This document shows positions 1 to 7,143 of a stretch of DNA of 64,000 nt, piece by piece. The notes beneath the pieces are model-generated. The model made no database searches. It saw nothing but the letters and a program-made list of their open reading frames with translations, and was not told the DNA's origin. The stretch's first letter is position 1; every line of letters begins with the position of its first letter. Where the stretch lies: positions 1,302,001-1,366,000 of the forward strand of contig OZ260072.1 of the NCBI GenBank assembly GCA_965284315.1. The letters are read 5' to 3'. The translations under genes were made by a program, and so were the position numbers. The DNA comes from PCRC01 sp017848435 (GTDB lineage: Bacteria; Pseudomonadota; Gammaproteobacteria; Burkholderiales; Burkholderiaceae_C).

Positions 1-1
1 C

Positions 2-676
2 AGCGGCGAAAGCGACGAGCTCACCGCCATCCTGCCGGTGCTCAAGCGCCTGGGCATGCCCCTCGTGGCCATCACCGGCGGGGGCCAGTCCACGCTGGCG
101 CGCAACGCCGCGCTGGTGCTCGACAGCAGCGTGGACAAAGAGGCCTGTCCGCTGAACCTCGCGCCCACCGCCAGCACCACCGCGCAGCTCGCGCTGGGCG
201 ACGCGCTGGCCGTGGCGTTGCTGGACGCCCGTGGCTTCCGTGCCGAAGACTTTGCCCGCTCGCACCCCGGGGGGGCACTGGGCCGCAAGCTGCTGACCCA
301 GATCAGCGATGTGATGCGGTCTGGCGAGGCACTGCCACAGGTGGCGCCCGACGCCAACCTCAGCACGCTGATGCGCGAAATGAGCCGCAAGGGCCTGGGC
401 GCCTCCGCGGTGGTGTCGCCCGACGGGGCGTTGCTCGGCATCTTCACCGACGGCGATCTGCGCCGCCTGGTCGAGGCTGGCACCGACCTGCGCCAGGCCA
501 CCGCCGGCGAAATCATGTTCACCCGCCCGCGCACCTTGCGCCCCGACGTGCTGGCGGTGGACGCCGCCGTGCTGATGGAAACCCACCGCATCACCTGCGT
601 GCTGGTGGTCGACGACGCCCACCGCCTGGTCGGCGCGGTCCACATTGGCGACCTGATGCGGGCCAAGGTGATATGA
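2..676 (+). CDS. kdsD: D-arabinose 5-phosphate isomerase, 5'-truncated
   Basis: This enzyme interconverts ribulose 5-phosphate and arabinose 5-phosphate, the first step toward Kdo of lipopolysaccharide. Only the C-terminal part is present: the frame is open from base 2 (SGESDELTAILPV) with no credible start, so the gene begins outside the window. The end of the SIS sugar-isomerase domain (SGESDEL, then ARSHPGGALGRKLL) is followed by two CBS domains, about residues 105-155 and 165-220 of the visible part. The stop overlaps the kdsC start as ATGA, indicating an operon and translational coupling. The family assignment is secure because SIS plus tandem CBS beside kdsC is the usual arrangement. 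Confidence 0.95.
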   Translation, partial: SGESDELTAILPVLKRLGMPLVAITGGGQSTLARNAALVLDSSVDKEACPLNLAPTASTTAQLALGDALAVALLDARGFRAEDFARSHPGGALGRKLLTQISDVMRSGEALPQVAPDANLSTLMREMSRKGLGASAVVSPDGALLGIFTDGDLRRLVEAGTDLRQATAGEIMFTRPRTLRPDVLAVDAAVLMETHRITCVLVVDDAHRLVGAVHIGDLMRAKVI

Positions 677-1227
677 CCCCCATGCTCCCCGCGCTGACGT
701 TCCCCCCCGAACTGCTGCTGCAGGCCCAGGGCATCCGCGTCGCCTTCTTCGACATCGACGGGGTGTTGACCGACGGTGGCCTGTACTTCAGCGCCGATGG
801 CGAAACCCTCAAGCGTTTCCACACGCTCGACGGCCATGGCCTGAAGCTGCTGCAGCGCGCGGGCATCACCCCGGTGGTCATCACCGGGCGCGACTCGGCA
901 CCGCTGCGCCGCCGGCTGGACGCGCTCGGCATCACCGAAGCGCACTTCGGCACCGAAGACAAACGCCCCGCAGCCGAGGCGTCGCTGGCCAGGCTGGGCC
1001 TGGATTGGGCCCAGGCCGCCGCCATTGGCGACGACTGGCCCGACCTGCCGGTGATGCGCCGCTGCGCCTTCTCCGCCGCGCCCCCACAGGCCCACGCCGA
1101 AGCGCTGGCCGTGGCGCGCTACACCACGCGCGCCGGCGGTGGCATGGGGGCGGCCCGCGAGTTTTGTGACCTCCTGCTCGTGGCCAGCGGCCGCTACGCC
1201 GCACTGCTGCAGGAGGCCGCTGCATGA
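673..1227 (+). CDS. kdsC: 3-deoxy-D-manno-octulosonate 8-phosphate phosphatase
   Basis: A small cytoplasmic HAD phosphatase of 184 aa that dephosphorylates Kdo-8-phosphate to Kdo. HAD motif I is FFDIDGVLTDGG, with the nucleophile Asp27 and the acid/base Asp29. Motif II is VVITGRDS, the motif III lysine lies in TEDKRP, and motif IV is GDDWPDLP. The glycine-rich tail (TRAGGGMGAAREFCD) is typical of tetrameric KdsC. The start at 673 overlaps the kdsD stop, and an alternative ATG lies at 682. The 3' end overlaps lptC by 4 bases, so kdsD-kdsC-lptC are one transcript. Confidence 0.95.
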   Translation: MTPMLPALTFPPELLLQAQGIRVAFFDIDGVLTDGGLYFSADGETLKRFHTLDGHGLKLLQRAGITPVVITGRDSAPLRRRLDALGITEAHFGTEDKRPAAEASLARLGLDWAQAAAIGDDWPDLPVMRRCAFSAAPPQAHAEALAVARYTTRAGGGMGAAREFCDLLLVASGRYAALLQEAAA

Positions 1228-1865
1228 TCGCCACCAGTCTGCCGTCGCCCGCGCGCCGGCGCCGCCCGTTCTGGCAGCGCGCCTGGGAACGGACATCGAT
1301 TTACCTGCCGGTGCTGATGATGGGGCTGCTCGCCATGGGCACCTACTGGCTGGTCAAGAACACCCCGCTGTTCGAGGCGCCCGAGCCACAACGCCCGCTG
1401 ACCCACGACCCCGACTACACCATGAGCCAGTTCGCCGTGCGCAGTTTTGACCCGTCGGGCAAGCTCAAAAGCGAGCTGTTTGGCAACGAGGCGCGCCACT
1501 ACCCCGACACCGACACGCTGGAAATCGACCAGGTGCGCATGCGCAGCTTCAACCCCCAGGGCAACCTGACCACCGCCACCGCAGGCCGTGCGCTCAGCAA
1601 TGGCGATGCCTCGGAAGTCCAGCTGTTTGGCAACGCGGTCGTGGTGCGCGACGCGCCGGTCAAGGGTGCGCCCGCCACCGAGTTCCGGGGCGAGTTTCTG
1701 CACGCCTTCGTCAACACCGAGCGGCTGGTTTCCAACAAACCGGTGACGCTGACCCGGGGCGCCGACCGGTTCACCGCCGACAGCCTCCGCTACGACCACA
1801 CCGAGCGGGTGGCCGAGTTGCAGGGCCGCGTGCGCGGCATGCTGGCACCTGCAGGCCCGCGATGA
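1224..1865 (+). CDS. lptC: LPS export ABC transporter periplasmic protein LptC
   Basis: LptC is the single-pass inner-membrane protein that receives LPS from LptB2FG and passes it to LptA. The protein has 213 aa. It shows a basic N-terminus, one membrane segment at about residues 28-48 (SIYLPVLMMGLLAMGTYWLV) and a periplasmic beta-rich domain starting at DPDYTMSQFAVRSFD, the usual LptC signature. It overlaps kdsC (ATGA) and the following SDR gene by 4 bases each. Normally lptA and lptB follow nearby, but neither is present here. Confidence 0.9.
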   Translation: MIATSLPSPARRRRPFWQRAWERTSIYLPVLMMGLLAMGTYWLVKNTPLFEAPEPQRPLTHDPDYTMSQFAVRSFDPSGKLKSELFGNEARHYPDTDTLEIDQVRMRSFNPQGNLTTATAGRALSNGDASEVQLFGNAVVVRDAPVKGAPATEFRGEFLHAFVNTERLVSNKPVTLTRGADRFTADSLRYDHTERVAELQGRVRGMLAPAGPR

Positions 1866-2653
1866 GCCCACAGCGCCCGCTGGCCTTCATCACCGGTGCG
1901 TCCAGCGGCATTGGCCAGGCGCTGGCGTGGCGCTACCACCAGGCCGGTTTTGACCTGGCGCTGGTCGCCCGCCGCACCACAGAGGTTGAATCGTGGGCGA
2001 GCCTGCGTCAAATCTCACCAGAGCGCTACAAAATTTACAGCGCCGACGTGGCCCTGACCGACAGCATCGTGGCCGCCGGCGAGGCCTGCATCCAGGCGCA
2101 GGGCGTGCCCGACGTGGTGGTCGCCAATGCCGGCATCAGCGTCGGCATCGACACCGCCATCCGGTCGGATCTGGACGTGCTGGCGCAGACGCTGGCCACC
2201 AACAACACCGGTCTGGCCGCCACCTTCCACCCGTTTGTGCAGGCCATGACCGCGCGTGGCACGGGGGTGCTGGTCGGGATCGGCAGCGTCGCTGGCATCC
2301 GCGGCCTGCCGGGCCATGGCGCCTACTGTGCCAGCAAGGCCGCCGTGATCGCCTACTGCGAATGCCTGCGCGGTGAGTTGCGTGGCAGTGGCGTGCGGGT
2401 GGTGACCATCTGCCCAGGCTACATCGACACCCCGCTGACGCGGCAGAACCGCTACAGCATGCCGTTTCTGATGTCGGCCGAGGCGTTTGCAGAACGCGCC
2501 TTCACCGCCATTGCCGCCGGCACCAGTTACCGCGTGATCCCGTGGCAGATGGGTGTGGTGGCCAAGCTGTTGCGCCTGCTGCCCAACGCGGTATTTGACC
2601 GCCTGTTGCAGGGCCGGCCACGCAAGCAACGCCGGAACGACGCGCCCCACTGA
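1862..2653 (+). CDS. SDR family NAD(P)-dependent oxidoreductase
   Basis: A classical short-chain dehydrogenase/reductase of 263 aa; substrate unknown. The Rossmann dinucleotide motif TGASSGIG lies near residues 11-18, NAG near residue 90, the catalytic Ser is in GIGSVAG, and the catalytic Tyr/Lys pair is in YCASK. It overlaps lptC by 4 bases (ATGA), so it is translated from the LPS operon mRNA, which suggests a physiological link to envelope synthesis without proving one. The C-terminus is basic (RPRKQRRN). A bidirectional-looking terminator follows at 2673-2701. Confidence 0.85.
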   Translation: MSPQRPLAFITGASSGIGQALAWRYHQAGFDLALVARRTTEVESWASLRQISPERYKIYSADVALTDSIVAAGEACIQAQGVPDVVVANAGISVGIDTAIRSDLDVLAQTLATNNTGLAATFHPFVQAMTARGTGVLVGIGSVAGIRGLPGHGAYCASKAAVIAYCECLRGELRGSGVRVVTICPGYIDTPLTRQNRYSMPFLMSAEAFAERAFTAIAAGTSYRVIPWQMGVVAKLLRLLPNAVFDRLLQGRPRKQRRNDAPH

Positions 2654-2672
2654 AACCACGCGGACAATAAAA

Positions 2673-2701
2673 AAGGCTTTCGCGCCGAGCACGAAAGCCT
2701 T
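2673..2701 (-). terminator. Rho-independent terminator of the RNA-binding protein gene
   Basis: A perfect 10-bp inverted repeat (AAGGCTTTCG / CGAAAGCCTT) with a 9-base loop. On the minus strand it is followed by a T-rich run (TTTTTTATT), so it is a good intrinsic terminator for the minus-strand gene. It also separates that gene from the converging SDR gene, although the plus-strand T run is weak. Confidence 0.85.
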
Positions 2702-2752
2702 GATTTGGCACAACCACCGTCTAAACGGTGGCCATGTCAGGCGAAGCCGCGA

Positions 2753-3265
2753 TCAGTAACCGCCGCCGCCACCACCACTGCGGCTGCCGCCACCGCTGCC
2801 GCCACGTGGGCCAGCGCCGTAGGGGCTGCGGAAACCGCCGTCACTGCCGCCACCGCCGCCGTAACCGCCACCACCGCTGCGGCCACCGCCGCCGCCACCA
2901 CCGTAGCCGCCGCCACCGCTGCGGCCACCGCCGCCACCACCGTAGCCGCCACCACCACCGCCGCCGTAACCGCCGCCGCCACCACCACCGAAGCCACCGC
3001 TGCGGGGAGGACGCTCTTCCATCGGACGGGCTTCGTTGACGACAACGCTGCGGCCGCCCAGAGGCTGGCCGTTCATGCCGCTGATAGCGGCTTGGGCTTC
3101 AGCGTCGCTGCCCATTTCCACAAAGCCAAAGCCTTTGGAACGACCGGTATCGCGCTCCATCATGACCTTTGCGCTGGTCACAGTGCCGAATTGGCCGAAA
3201 GACTGTTCCAGGTCGCTGTCGCGCACCGAGTACGGCAGATTGCCAACGTACAATTTTTTGCCCAT
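2753..3265 (-). CDS. Glycine-rich RNA-recognition-motif protein
   Basis: A 170-aa RNA-binding protein with one N-terminal RRM (residues about 1-80) and a low-complexity Gly/Arg/Ser/Tyr tail (about 85-170) of GGGGYGG and GGGRSGG repeats. RNP2 is LYVGNL and RNP1 is KGFGFVEM, both intact. Bacterial members of this family are often cold- or stress-inducible and bind single-stranded RNA. The start at 3265 is preceded by a strong Shine-Dalgarno (AGGAG). That site lies inside an inverted repeat that could hide it. The repetitive tail gives long spurious frames on the other strand. Confidence 0.93.
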   Translation of the reverse strand: MGKKLYVGNLPYSVRDSDLEQSFGQFGTVTSAKVMMERDTGRSKGFGFVEMGSDAEAQAAISGMNGQPLGGRSVVVNEARPMEERPPRSGGFGGGGGGGYGGGGGGGYGGGGGGRSGGGGYGGGGGGGRSGGGGYGGGGGSDGGFRSPYGAGPRGGSGGGSRSGGGGGGY

Positions 3266-3268
3266 GAA

Positions 3269-3308
3269 GGGACTCCTAATAAACACCAAAACAAAGCGAT
3301 GGAGTCCC
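3269..3308 (-). promoter_or_regulatory. Inverted repeat sequestering the ribosome-binding site of the RRM gene
   Basis: The 5' leader of the RRM gene contains an 8-bp perfect inverted repeat, GGGACTCC at 3301-3308 and GGAGTCCC at 3269-3276 read on the minus strand, with a 24-base T-rich loop. The downstream arm includes the GGAG core of the Shine-Dalgarno, so pairing would block ribosome entry. This fits an RNA thermometer or another translational switch; the function is inferred. Confidence 0.5.
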
Positions 3309-3493
3309 GAAAGCACAACAAACAAAAAACCGCTGTGGCGCGAAACTGACCGATCACCGAAACTGCGCATCCCCCGAAATTCAGGATAGTCGCTTTTCCA
3401 TTATGCGCCAATTCAGCGCGTCACGGAAAATACTTGCAAACAGGGTTTTGGCATTTGTCAACAACAGCCGGCAAATGCCTGTCAAACGGCGGT

Positions 3494-3709
3494 TCAATGC
3501 CCGGGTGTGGACTCGTCTTCGGCGTAGTTGCGCCACTGGCGCATGGCGTTGCGCATGGTCAGCACCTGGCGCTCAAACACCGGGCAGGTTTTGCAGGCCG
3601 CCAGGTGAAAACGCAGGGCGACCCGGTCTGCCAAAGGCAATGGCCGGTCTTCCCGGGCGATCAGGAGGGCAGAAACTTCCTTGCAGGTGCGGCGCAAAAC
3701 CATGGTCAA
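3494..3709 (-). CDS. Zinc-finger (zf-HC2) anti-sigma factor
   Basis: A 71-aa cytoplasmic protein with the ZAS-type zinc motif HLAACKTC (His35, Cys39, Cys42) and an upstream Cys9, as in zf-HC2 anti-sigma factors. It has no membrane segment, so it is a soluble anti-sigma factor. Its start overlaps the stop of the ECF sigma gene by 4 bases, the usual sigma/anti-sigma coupling. The signal that releases the sigma factor is unknown. A redox or metal signal is plausible given the zinc-cysteine site and the metallophore genes nearby. Confidence 0.85.
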   Translation of the reverse strand: MTMVLRRTCKEVSALLIAREDRPLPLADRVALRFHLAACKTCPVFERQVLTMRNAMRQWRNYAEDESTPGH

Positions 3710-4272
3710 TTCTTGGCAGGTGACTGAAACCAGTTCAGTTCAAGGCATTCGCGCAGGCGGAGGCGGGCACGGTGGAGCTGAACGTACAAATTCGTCGAGG
3801 TCAGGTTCAATTCCTTACAGACTTCGTCACACGACAGTTCCAGCCATTCGCGCATCAGGAACACGCGGCCCATCACCGGGGGCAATTTTTCGGCACAGGC
3901 TTCCAGCACGCGAAAAAACTGCTGCGAATTGAGGTCCTGCTCGGGGTTGCCCCAGGAGGCCGGCGGCGACGCGAAGTGCCCGTTGCTGTGAAAGGTCAGC
4001 GCGTCCAGTTCTTCGCTGCCATCGCTGTCTTCGTTCGCGTCCATGCTGACCTCGCGCGAGCGCTGGCGCAGGATGTCGAGCACCTTGTGTTTGAGGATGC
4101 CCACCAGCCAGGTCTTCAGTTGCGAGCGGTTGCCAAACGACTGGGGTTTGCTCAGCGCGGCCAGCATGGTTTCAGACACCGCGTCCTCGGCCCATGCGTC
4201 GTTGCGGAGCTGCAGGCGCGCAAAGCGCAGCAGGTAGGTGCGGTGTTCAGCAAGCTGGTGTTCGATGGGCAT
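3706..4272 (-). CDS. ECF-type RNA polymerase sigma factor
   Basis: An extracytoplasmic-function sigma-70 factor of about 188 aa. Region 2 contains LRNDAWAEDAVSETMLAAL and LKTWLVGILKHKVLDILR. Region 4 contains LPPVMGRVFLMREWLELSCDEVC, then the recognition helix around LTSTNLYVQLHRARLRLRECL. The ATG at 4272 fits the family N-terminus; an in-frame ATG at 4299 would add nine residues. It is divergent from a TlpA-like gene and co-translated with its anti-sigma factor. A bipartite promoter-like motif lies at 4283-4315 and again before the precursor-peptide gene, making these likely targets. Confidence 0.92.
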   Translation of the reverse strand: MPIEHQLAEHRTYLLRFARLQLRNDAWAEDAVSETMLAALSKPQSFGNRSQLKTWLVGILKHKVLDILRQRSREVSMDANEDSDGSEELDALTFHSNGHFASPPASWGNPEQDLNSQQFFRVLEACAEKLPPVMGRVFLMREWLELSCDEVCKELNLTSTNLYVQLHRARLRLRECLELNWFQSPAKN

Positions 4273-4282
4273 GGCAAGACCG

Positions 4283-4315
4283 CTGTAAGAGGCACGCATG
4301 GTAGCTGACCAACCC
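4283..4315 (+). promoter_or_regulatory. Candidate ECF promoter before the TlpA-like gene
   Basis: The sequence reads CTGTAAGA, 14 variable bases, then CTGACCAACCC. The same 19 bases with identical spacing recur at 4849-4881. The layout (a GTAA-type -35 and 16-17 bases to the -10) suits an ECF sigma factor. The downstream element ends only 2 bases before the ATG at 4318, so the transcript would be nearly leaderless. Confidence 0.6.
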
Positions 4316-4317
4316 CC

Positions 4318-4824
4318 ATGCGCCTATTACAGACTGTTTTGATCGCCTTTGCGGTCCTCGCCGCCCAACCCGCCAGCGCGGAAGAGCGGCCCACGCTGGC
4401 CGGCCGGACGCTGGAGGGGCGGCCGTTCCAGCTCGCCGCATTGCGTGGCAAGGTGGTGATGGTGGTGTTCTGGTCCACCGACTGTGCGGTTTGCCGCGAC
4501 CGGATGGCCGAGCTGCGCCAGAACTACGCGGGCTGGCAAGGCCAACCCTTTGAACTGGTCGCGGTCAGCATGGACCGCCGCGCGCAAGACCTCGCCGACT
4601 ACGACAGGATACTGACCACGCTGGTGCCCGTGCGCCAGCGTTTTGTGCAACTGTGGCAGGGTGAACCTGGCTATGCCGACAGCTTCAGACCAACGGTGGC
4701 CAGTGCCGATGGCCGGCCGCAGTTGCCGATCACCTACCTGCTGGACAAACAGGGCCGGCTGGTTGCACAGTACGGTGGCCGCGTGCCGGCAGACGTGTGG
4801 GACCGCATTGCCGATCTGCTCTGA
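4318..4824 (+). CDS. TlpA-like periplasmic thioredoxin-fold protein
   Basis: A 168-aa exported thiol-disulfide protein. It has a signal peptide (residues 1 to about 21, ending ASA) and a TlpA/AlkC-TSA-type fold with the redox pair Cys56-Ala-Val-Cys59 in FWSTDCAVC. The cis-proline region is QLPITYLLD. It starts just after the candidate ECF promoter and divergently from the sigma gene, upstream of the MNIO operon. A role in keeping the cysteines of the precursor peptide or of a copper site reduced in the periplasm is plausible but inferred. No ribosome-binding site is obvious, consistent with leaderless translation. Confidence 0.87.
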   Translation: MRLLQTVLIAFAVLAAQPASAEERPTLAGRTLEGRPFQLAALRGKVVMVVFWSTDCAVCRDRMAELRQNYAGWQGQPFELVAVSMDRRAQDLADYDRILTTLVPVRQRFVQLWQGEPGYADSFRPTVASADGRPQLPITYLLDKQGRLVAQYGGRVPADVWDRIADLL

Positions 4825-4848
4825 GCCGTGCGGGCGGTTGCAACGTGC

Positions 4849-4881
4849 CTGTAAGAACCCGGCCCGCGCCCTGACCAACCC
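4849..4881 (+). promoter_or_regulatory. Candidate ECF promoter before the bufferin operon
   Basis: Second copy of CTGTAAGA-N14-CTGACCAACCC, identical in all fixed positions and spacing to the copy at 4283-4315. It would give a leader of about 70-80 bases before the precursor-peptide start at 4959. The repeated motif beside an ECF sigma gene is the basis for calling it a promoter; no experiment is available. Confidence 0.6.
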
Positions 4882-4958
4882 ACAACCAGGCCCGAACGCG
4901 GGCGCTGGCCGGGACGCTGTCCCCTTCTCACCTCATTGTTTTTTACCAGGAGTTACCC

Positions 4959-5225
4959 ATGAACCAACGTGCCATGATCGCCGCCGCTGCCACCGTGCTG
5001 TCCACCCTGCTGGCCGCTTCGCCCGCGATGGCCCAGGAAAAGGGCAAGGAAAAATGCTACGGCATCGCCAAGGCCGGCCAGAACGACTGTGCCAACCTCG
5101 CCGGTAGCCACTCGTGTGCCGGCCAGTCCAAGGCCGACAACGACAAGGGCGAGTGGAAGTACGTCGCCAAAGGCACCTGCGCCACGATGGGTGGCCTGAC
5201 CGCTGACAAGGTCAAAAAAGGCTGA
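4959..5225 (+). CDS. bufA1: BufA1-type bufferin precursor peptide (DUF2282)
   Basis: An 88-aa precursor with a signal peptide (residues 1-26, ending AMAQ) and a small hydrophilic core with four cysteines at 33, 44, 53 and 74, in EKCYGIAKAGQNDCA, HSCAGQ and KGTCATM. This is the DUF2282 pattern. Family members are RiPP metallophores whose cysteines are modified by an MNIO enzyme before export, and they bind copper in the periplasm. A good Shine-Dalgarno (CAGGAG) precedes the start. The maturase, partner protein and DoxX genes follow. A hairpin between this gene and the maturase may favour expression of the precursor. Confidence 0.88.
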   Translation: MNQRAMIAAAATVLSTLLAASPAMAQEKGKEKCYGIAKAGQNDCANLAGSHSCAGQSKADNDKGEWKYVAKGTCATMGGLTADKVKKG

Positions 5226-5235
5226 TCGACCATGG

Positions 5236-5268
5236 AGCGCCCCGGTTGGCCACGTGCCGCCGGGCGCT
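5236..5268 (+). promoter_or_regulatory. Intercistronic hairpin between precursor and maturase genes
   Basis: AGCGCCCCGG and CCGGGCGCT form a 9-bp stem with one bulged C around a 14-base spacer, followed by TTGTGG. It lies 10 bases after the precursor-peptide stop. With only a short T run it looks like an attenuating or RNA-stabilising stem, which would raise precursor output over the enzymes. The function is inferred. Confidence 0.45.
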
Positions 5269-5338
5269 TTGTGGATGCCCACCGCGCGCAGGTGGCCATC
5301 CACAAGGAAACGCCCAAACCCGCTTCTTGACACCCGCC

Positions 5339-6247
5339 ATGGTTGCCGACCCCCATTCCTTGACCAACGCCGCGTCCCCGGTGGGCATTGGCTGGCGCCA
5401 TGCGCACTACGCCGAGTTGCTGGCGGACCCGCCTGCGCTGGACTTTCTGGAGGTGCACTCCGAGAACTTCTTTGGTGCCGGTGGCGCTGCGCAGGCGGTG
5501 CTGCTGCAGGCGCGTGCGCATTACCCGGTGAGCCTGCACGGCGTGGGCCTCGCGCTGGGTTCGGCCGTGGGGGTGGACACCTGGCACCTGGACCAGCTGG
5601 CCGCGCTGGTGGACCGCGTCGAGCCGGTGCGCGTCAGCGACCACGCCTGTTTTGCACGCGCCGAACGGGCGGGCCAGGCGGTGCACGCGGCCGACCTGCT
5701 GCCACTGCCTTTCCGGCGGGACGCGCTCGATGTGCTGTGCGCCAACGTGCAGCGGGTACAAGACCGGTTGCGGCGCCCGCTGCTGGTGGAGAACCTGTCG
5801 GCCTACCTGCAATGGGCCGACAGCGACCTCGAAGAAACCGACTTTCTGGCCACGCTGGCACAGCGCACCGGCTGCCAGCTGCTGGTGGACGTGAACAACA
5901 TTTACGTCAATGCGCTCAACGACGCGCTGGCCCTGCCGGCCGAGCGGCGTGTGGCCGGCCAGCCGCTGGCGCAGTGCCGCGCCTGGCTCGACCGGCTGCC
6001 GCCCGGCGTGGTGGGCGAACTCCACCTCGCCGGCCATTGCCGCATGGACGACATCGCCATCGACGACCACGGCAGCCAGGTCTGTGCCGAGGTCTGGCAG
6101 CTCTACCAGCACGCCCTGGCGCGTTTTGGCGCCGTGCCCACGCTGGTGGAATGGGACACCGACCTGCCCCCGCTGGCGGTGCTGCTGGCCGAAGCCCAAC
6201 ACGCCCGCGCGCTGCAACCTGCCCCAGCGGAAGCGGTGGCGCCATGA
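5339..6247 (+). CDS. bufB: MNIO family bufferin maturase (DUF692)
   Basis: A 302-aa multinuclear non-heme iron-dependent oxidase of the DUF692 family, which oxidatively modifies cysteines in the bufferin precursor. It has the TIM-barrel metal-ligand motifs of the family: FLEVHSENFF (residues 37-45), SLHGVG (65-70), SDHACF (100-105), VENLSAYL (150-157), LVDVNNIYVN (182-191), GELHLAGH (226-233) and VEWDTDLP (270-277). The ATG at 5339 was chosen over an upstream frame extension because the family starts just before VGIGWR. No strong Shine-Dalgarno is visible. It overlaps the next gene by 4 bases (ATGA). Identification is strong; the exact chemistry is inferred from the family. Confidence 0.92.
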   Translation: MVADPHSLTNAASPVGIGWRHAHYAELLADPPALDFLEVHSENFFGAGGAAQAVLLQARAHYPVSLHGVGLALGSAVGVDTWHLDQLAALVDRVEPVRVSDHACFARAERAGQAVHAADLLPLPFRRDALDVLCANVQRVQDRLRRPLLVENLSAYLQWADSDLEETDFLATLAQRTGCQLLVDVNNIYVNALNDALALPAERRVAGQPLAQCRAWLDRLPPGVVGELHLAGHCRMDDIAIDDHGSQVCAEVWQLYQHALARFGAVPTLVEWDTDLPPLAVLLAEAQHARALQPAPAEAVAP

Positions 6248-7143
6248 GCAGCCTGCTGGCCCGCGAACAAGCCGCCCTGATGGCGGCCATTTCAAGTTTC
6301 CGCCTGGCCGACGCCCTGCAGACCATGGCGCCACTCGCCAAGCCGTGGCCGCTCACCGCCCGTGGCCTGCAGTGTTACCAGGCCAATGCCTTGGCCTTGG
6401 CCCGCCGGGCGTTGCCCGAGGCCTTTCCGGTGCTGACCCAGATGCTGGGCGACGAGAGTTTTGCCGAGTTGGCGGCCGATTTCTGGCAGCAGCACCCGCC
6501 GGCCCGGGGCGACATCGCCCAATGGGGCGGTGAATTGCCGGCCTTTATGGCGGCGGCGCCCCAATTGGCCGACACGCCCTACCTGGCCGATGTGGCGCAG
6601 GTGGAGTGGGCGCTGCACAGCGTGGCCACGGCGGCCGACAGCGTGTTGGACGCGCCTTCTTTTGCGCTGCTGACCGAGGCCGACCCGGCCACCTACACCC
6701 TGCAATGCGCCGAGCCGCTGCACTGCGTGGCCAGCCCCTGGCCGGTGGTGACGCTGGTGGACGCGCACCGGCAGGGGCCGGACGCGCTGGCCGCGCTGCC
6801 CGAGCGGCTGGCCGGTCTGGCCGCCCGCGACGCCCGTGCCGAGACCGCGCTGGTCTGGCGCCAGGGCCTGCGGCCCACGCTGCGGCAGGCCGCACCGGGC
6901 GAAGCGGCTTTTGTGTTGGCGCTGCAGCGTGGTGCCTCGCTGGCCGACGCGCTGGAGGCCGCAGACAGCGCAGACGCTTTCGATTTCAACGCCTGGCTGT
7001 CCGACGCGGTCCAGACCGCGCTGGTCACCGGCGCACTAGGGCCTGTTCAGCCTACTTTTGTCAGTGCGAATGGGGTTAAAACAGCGCCAATCAAGGCGCG
7101 GGACGACGGCAAGGCTTCTGCCTTGCCTAGGCCTGCAACGTAG
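6244..7143 (+). CDS. bufC: BufC-type peptide-modification partner (DUF2063), C-terminus replaced by a MITE
   Basis: The DNA-binding-like N-terminal domain family DUF2063, the usual partner of DUF692 maturases, thought to bind the precursor and present it to the enzyme. The native part is residues 1-265 (MSSLLAREQAALM to LVTGAL). From codon 266 the frame enters a MITE-like element and ends at TAG 7141-7143, giving a 34-residue foreign tail and 299 aa in total. Removing the element with one TA restores a 278-aa protein whose TGA overlaps the DoxX start as ATGA. The foreign tail is unlikely to abolish the fold, but it breaks the coupling to the next gene. Confidence 0.9.
   Translation: MSSLLAREQAALMAAISSFRLADALQTMAPLAKPWPLTARGLQCYQANALALARRALPEAFPVLTQMLGDESFAELAADFWQQHPPARGDIAQWGGELPAFMAAAPQLADTPYLADVAQVEWALHSVATAADSVLDAPSFALLTEADPATYTLQCAEPLHCVASPWPVVTLVDAHRQGPDALAALPERLAGLAARDARAETALVWRQGLRPTLRQAAPGEAAFVLALQRGASLADALEAADSADAFDFNAWLSDAVQTALVTGALGPVQPTFVSANGVKTAPIKARDDGKASALPRPAT

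Noticed and set aside
1985..2040. A locally AT-richer stretch in the SDR gene
   Set aside because: It encodes an ordinary loop between the cofactor-binding elements, with no repeat structure.
2737..3349. Long repetitive plus-strand frames over the RRM gene (Ala/Thr-rich)
   Set aside because: They are the complement of the glycine codon repeats and have no start signal or homologous motif; the minus-strand RRM is clearly the real gene.
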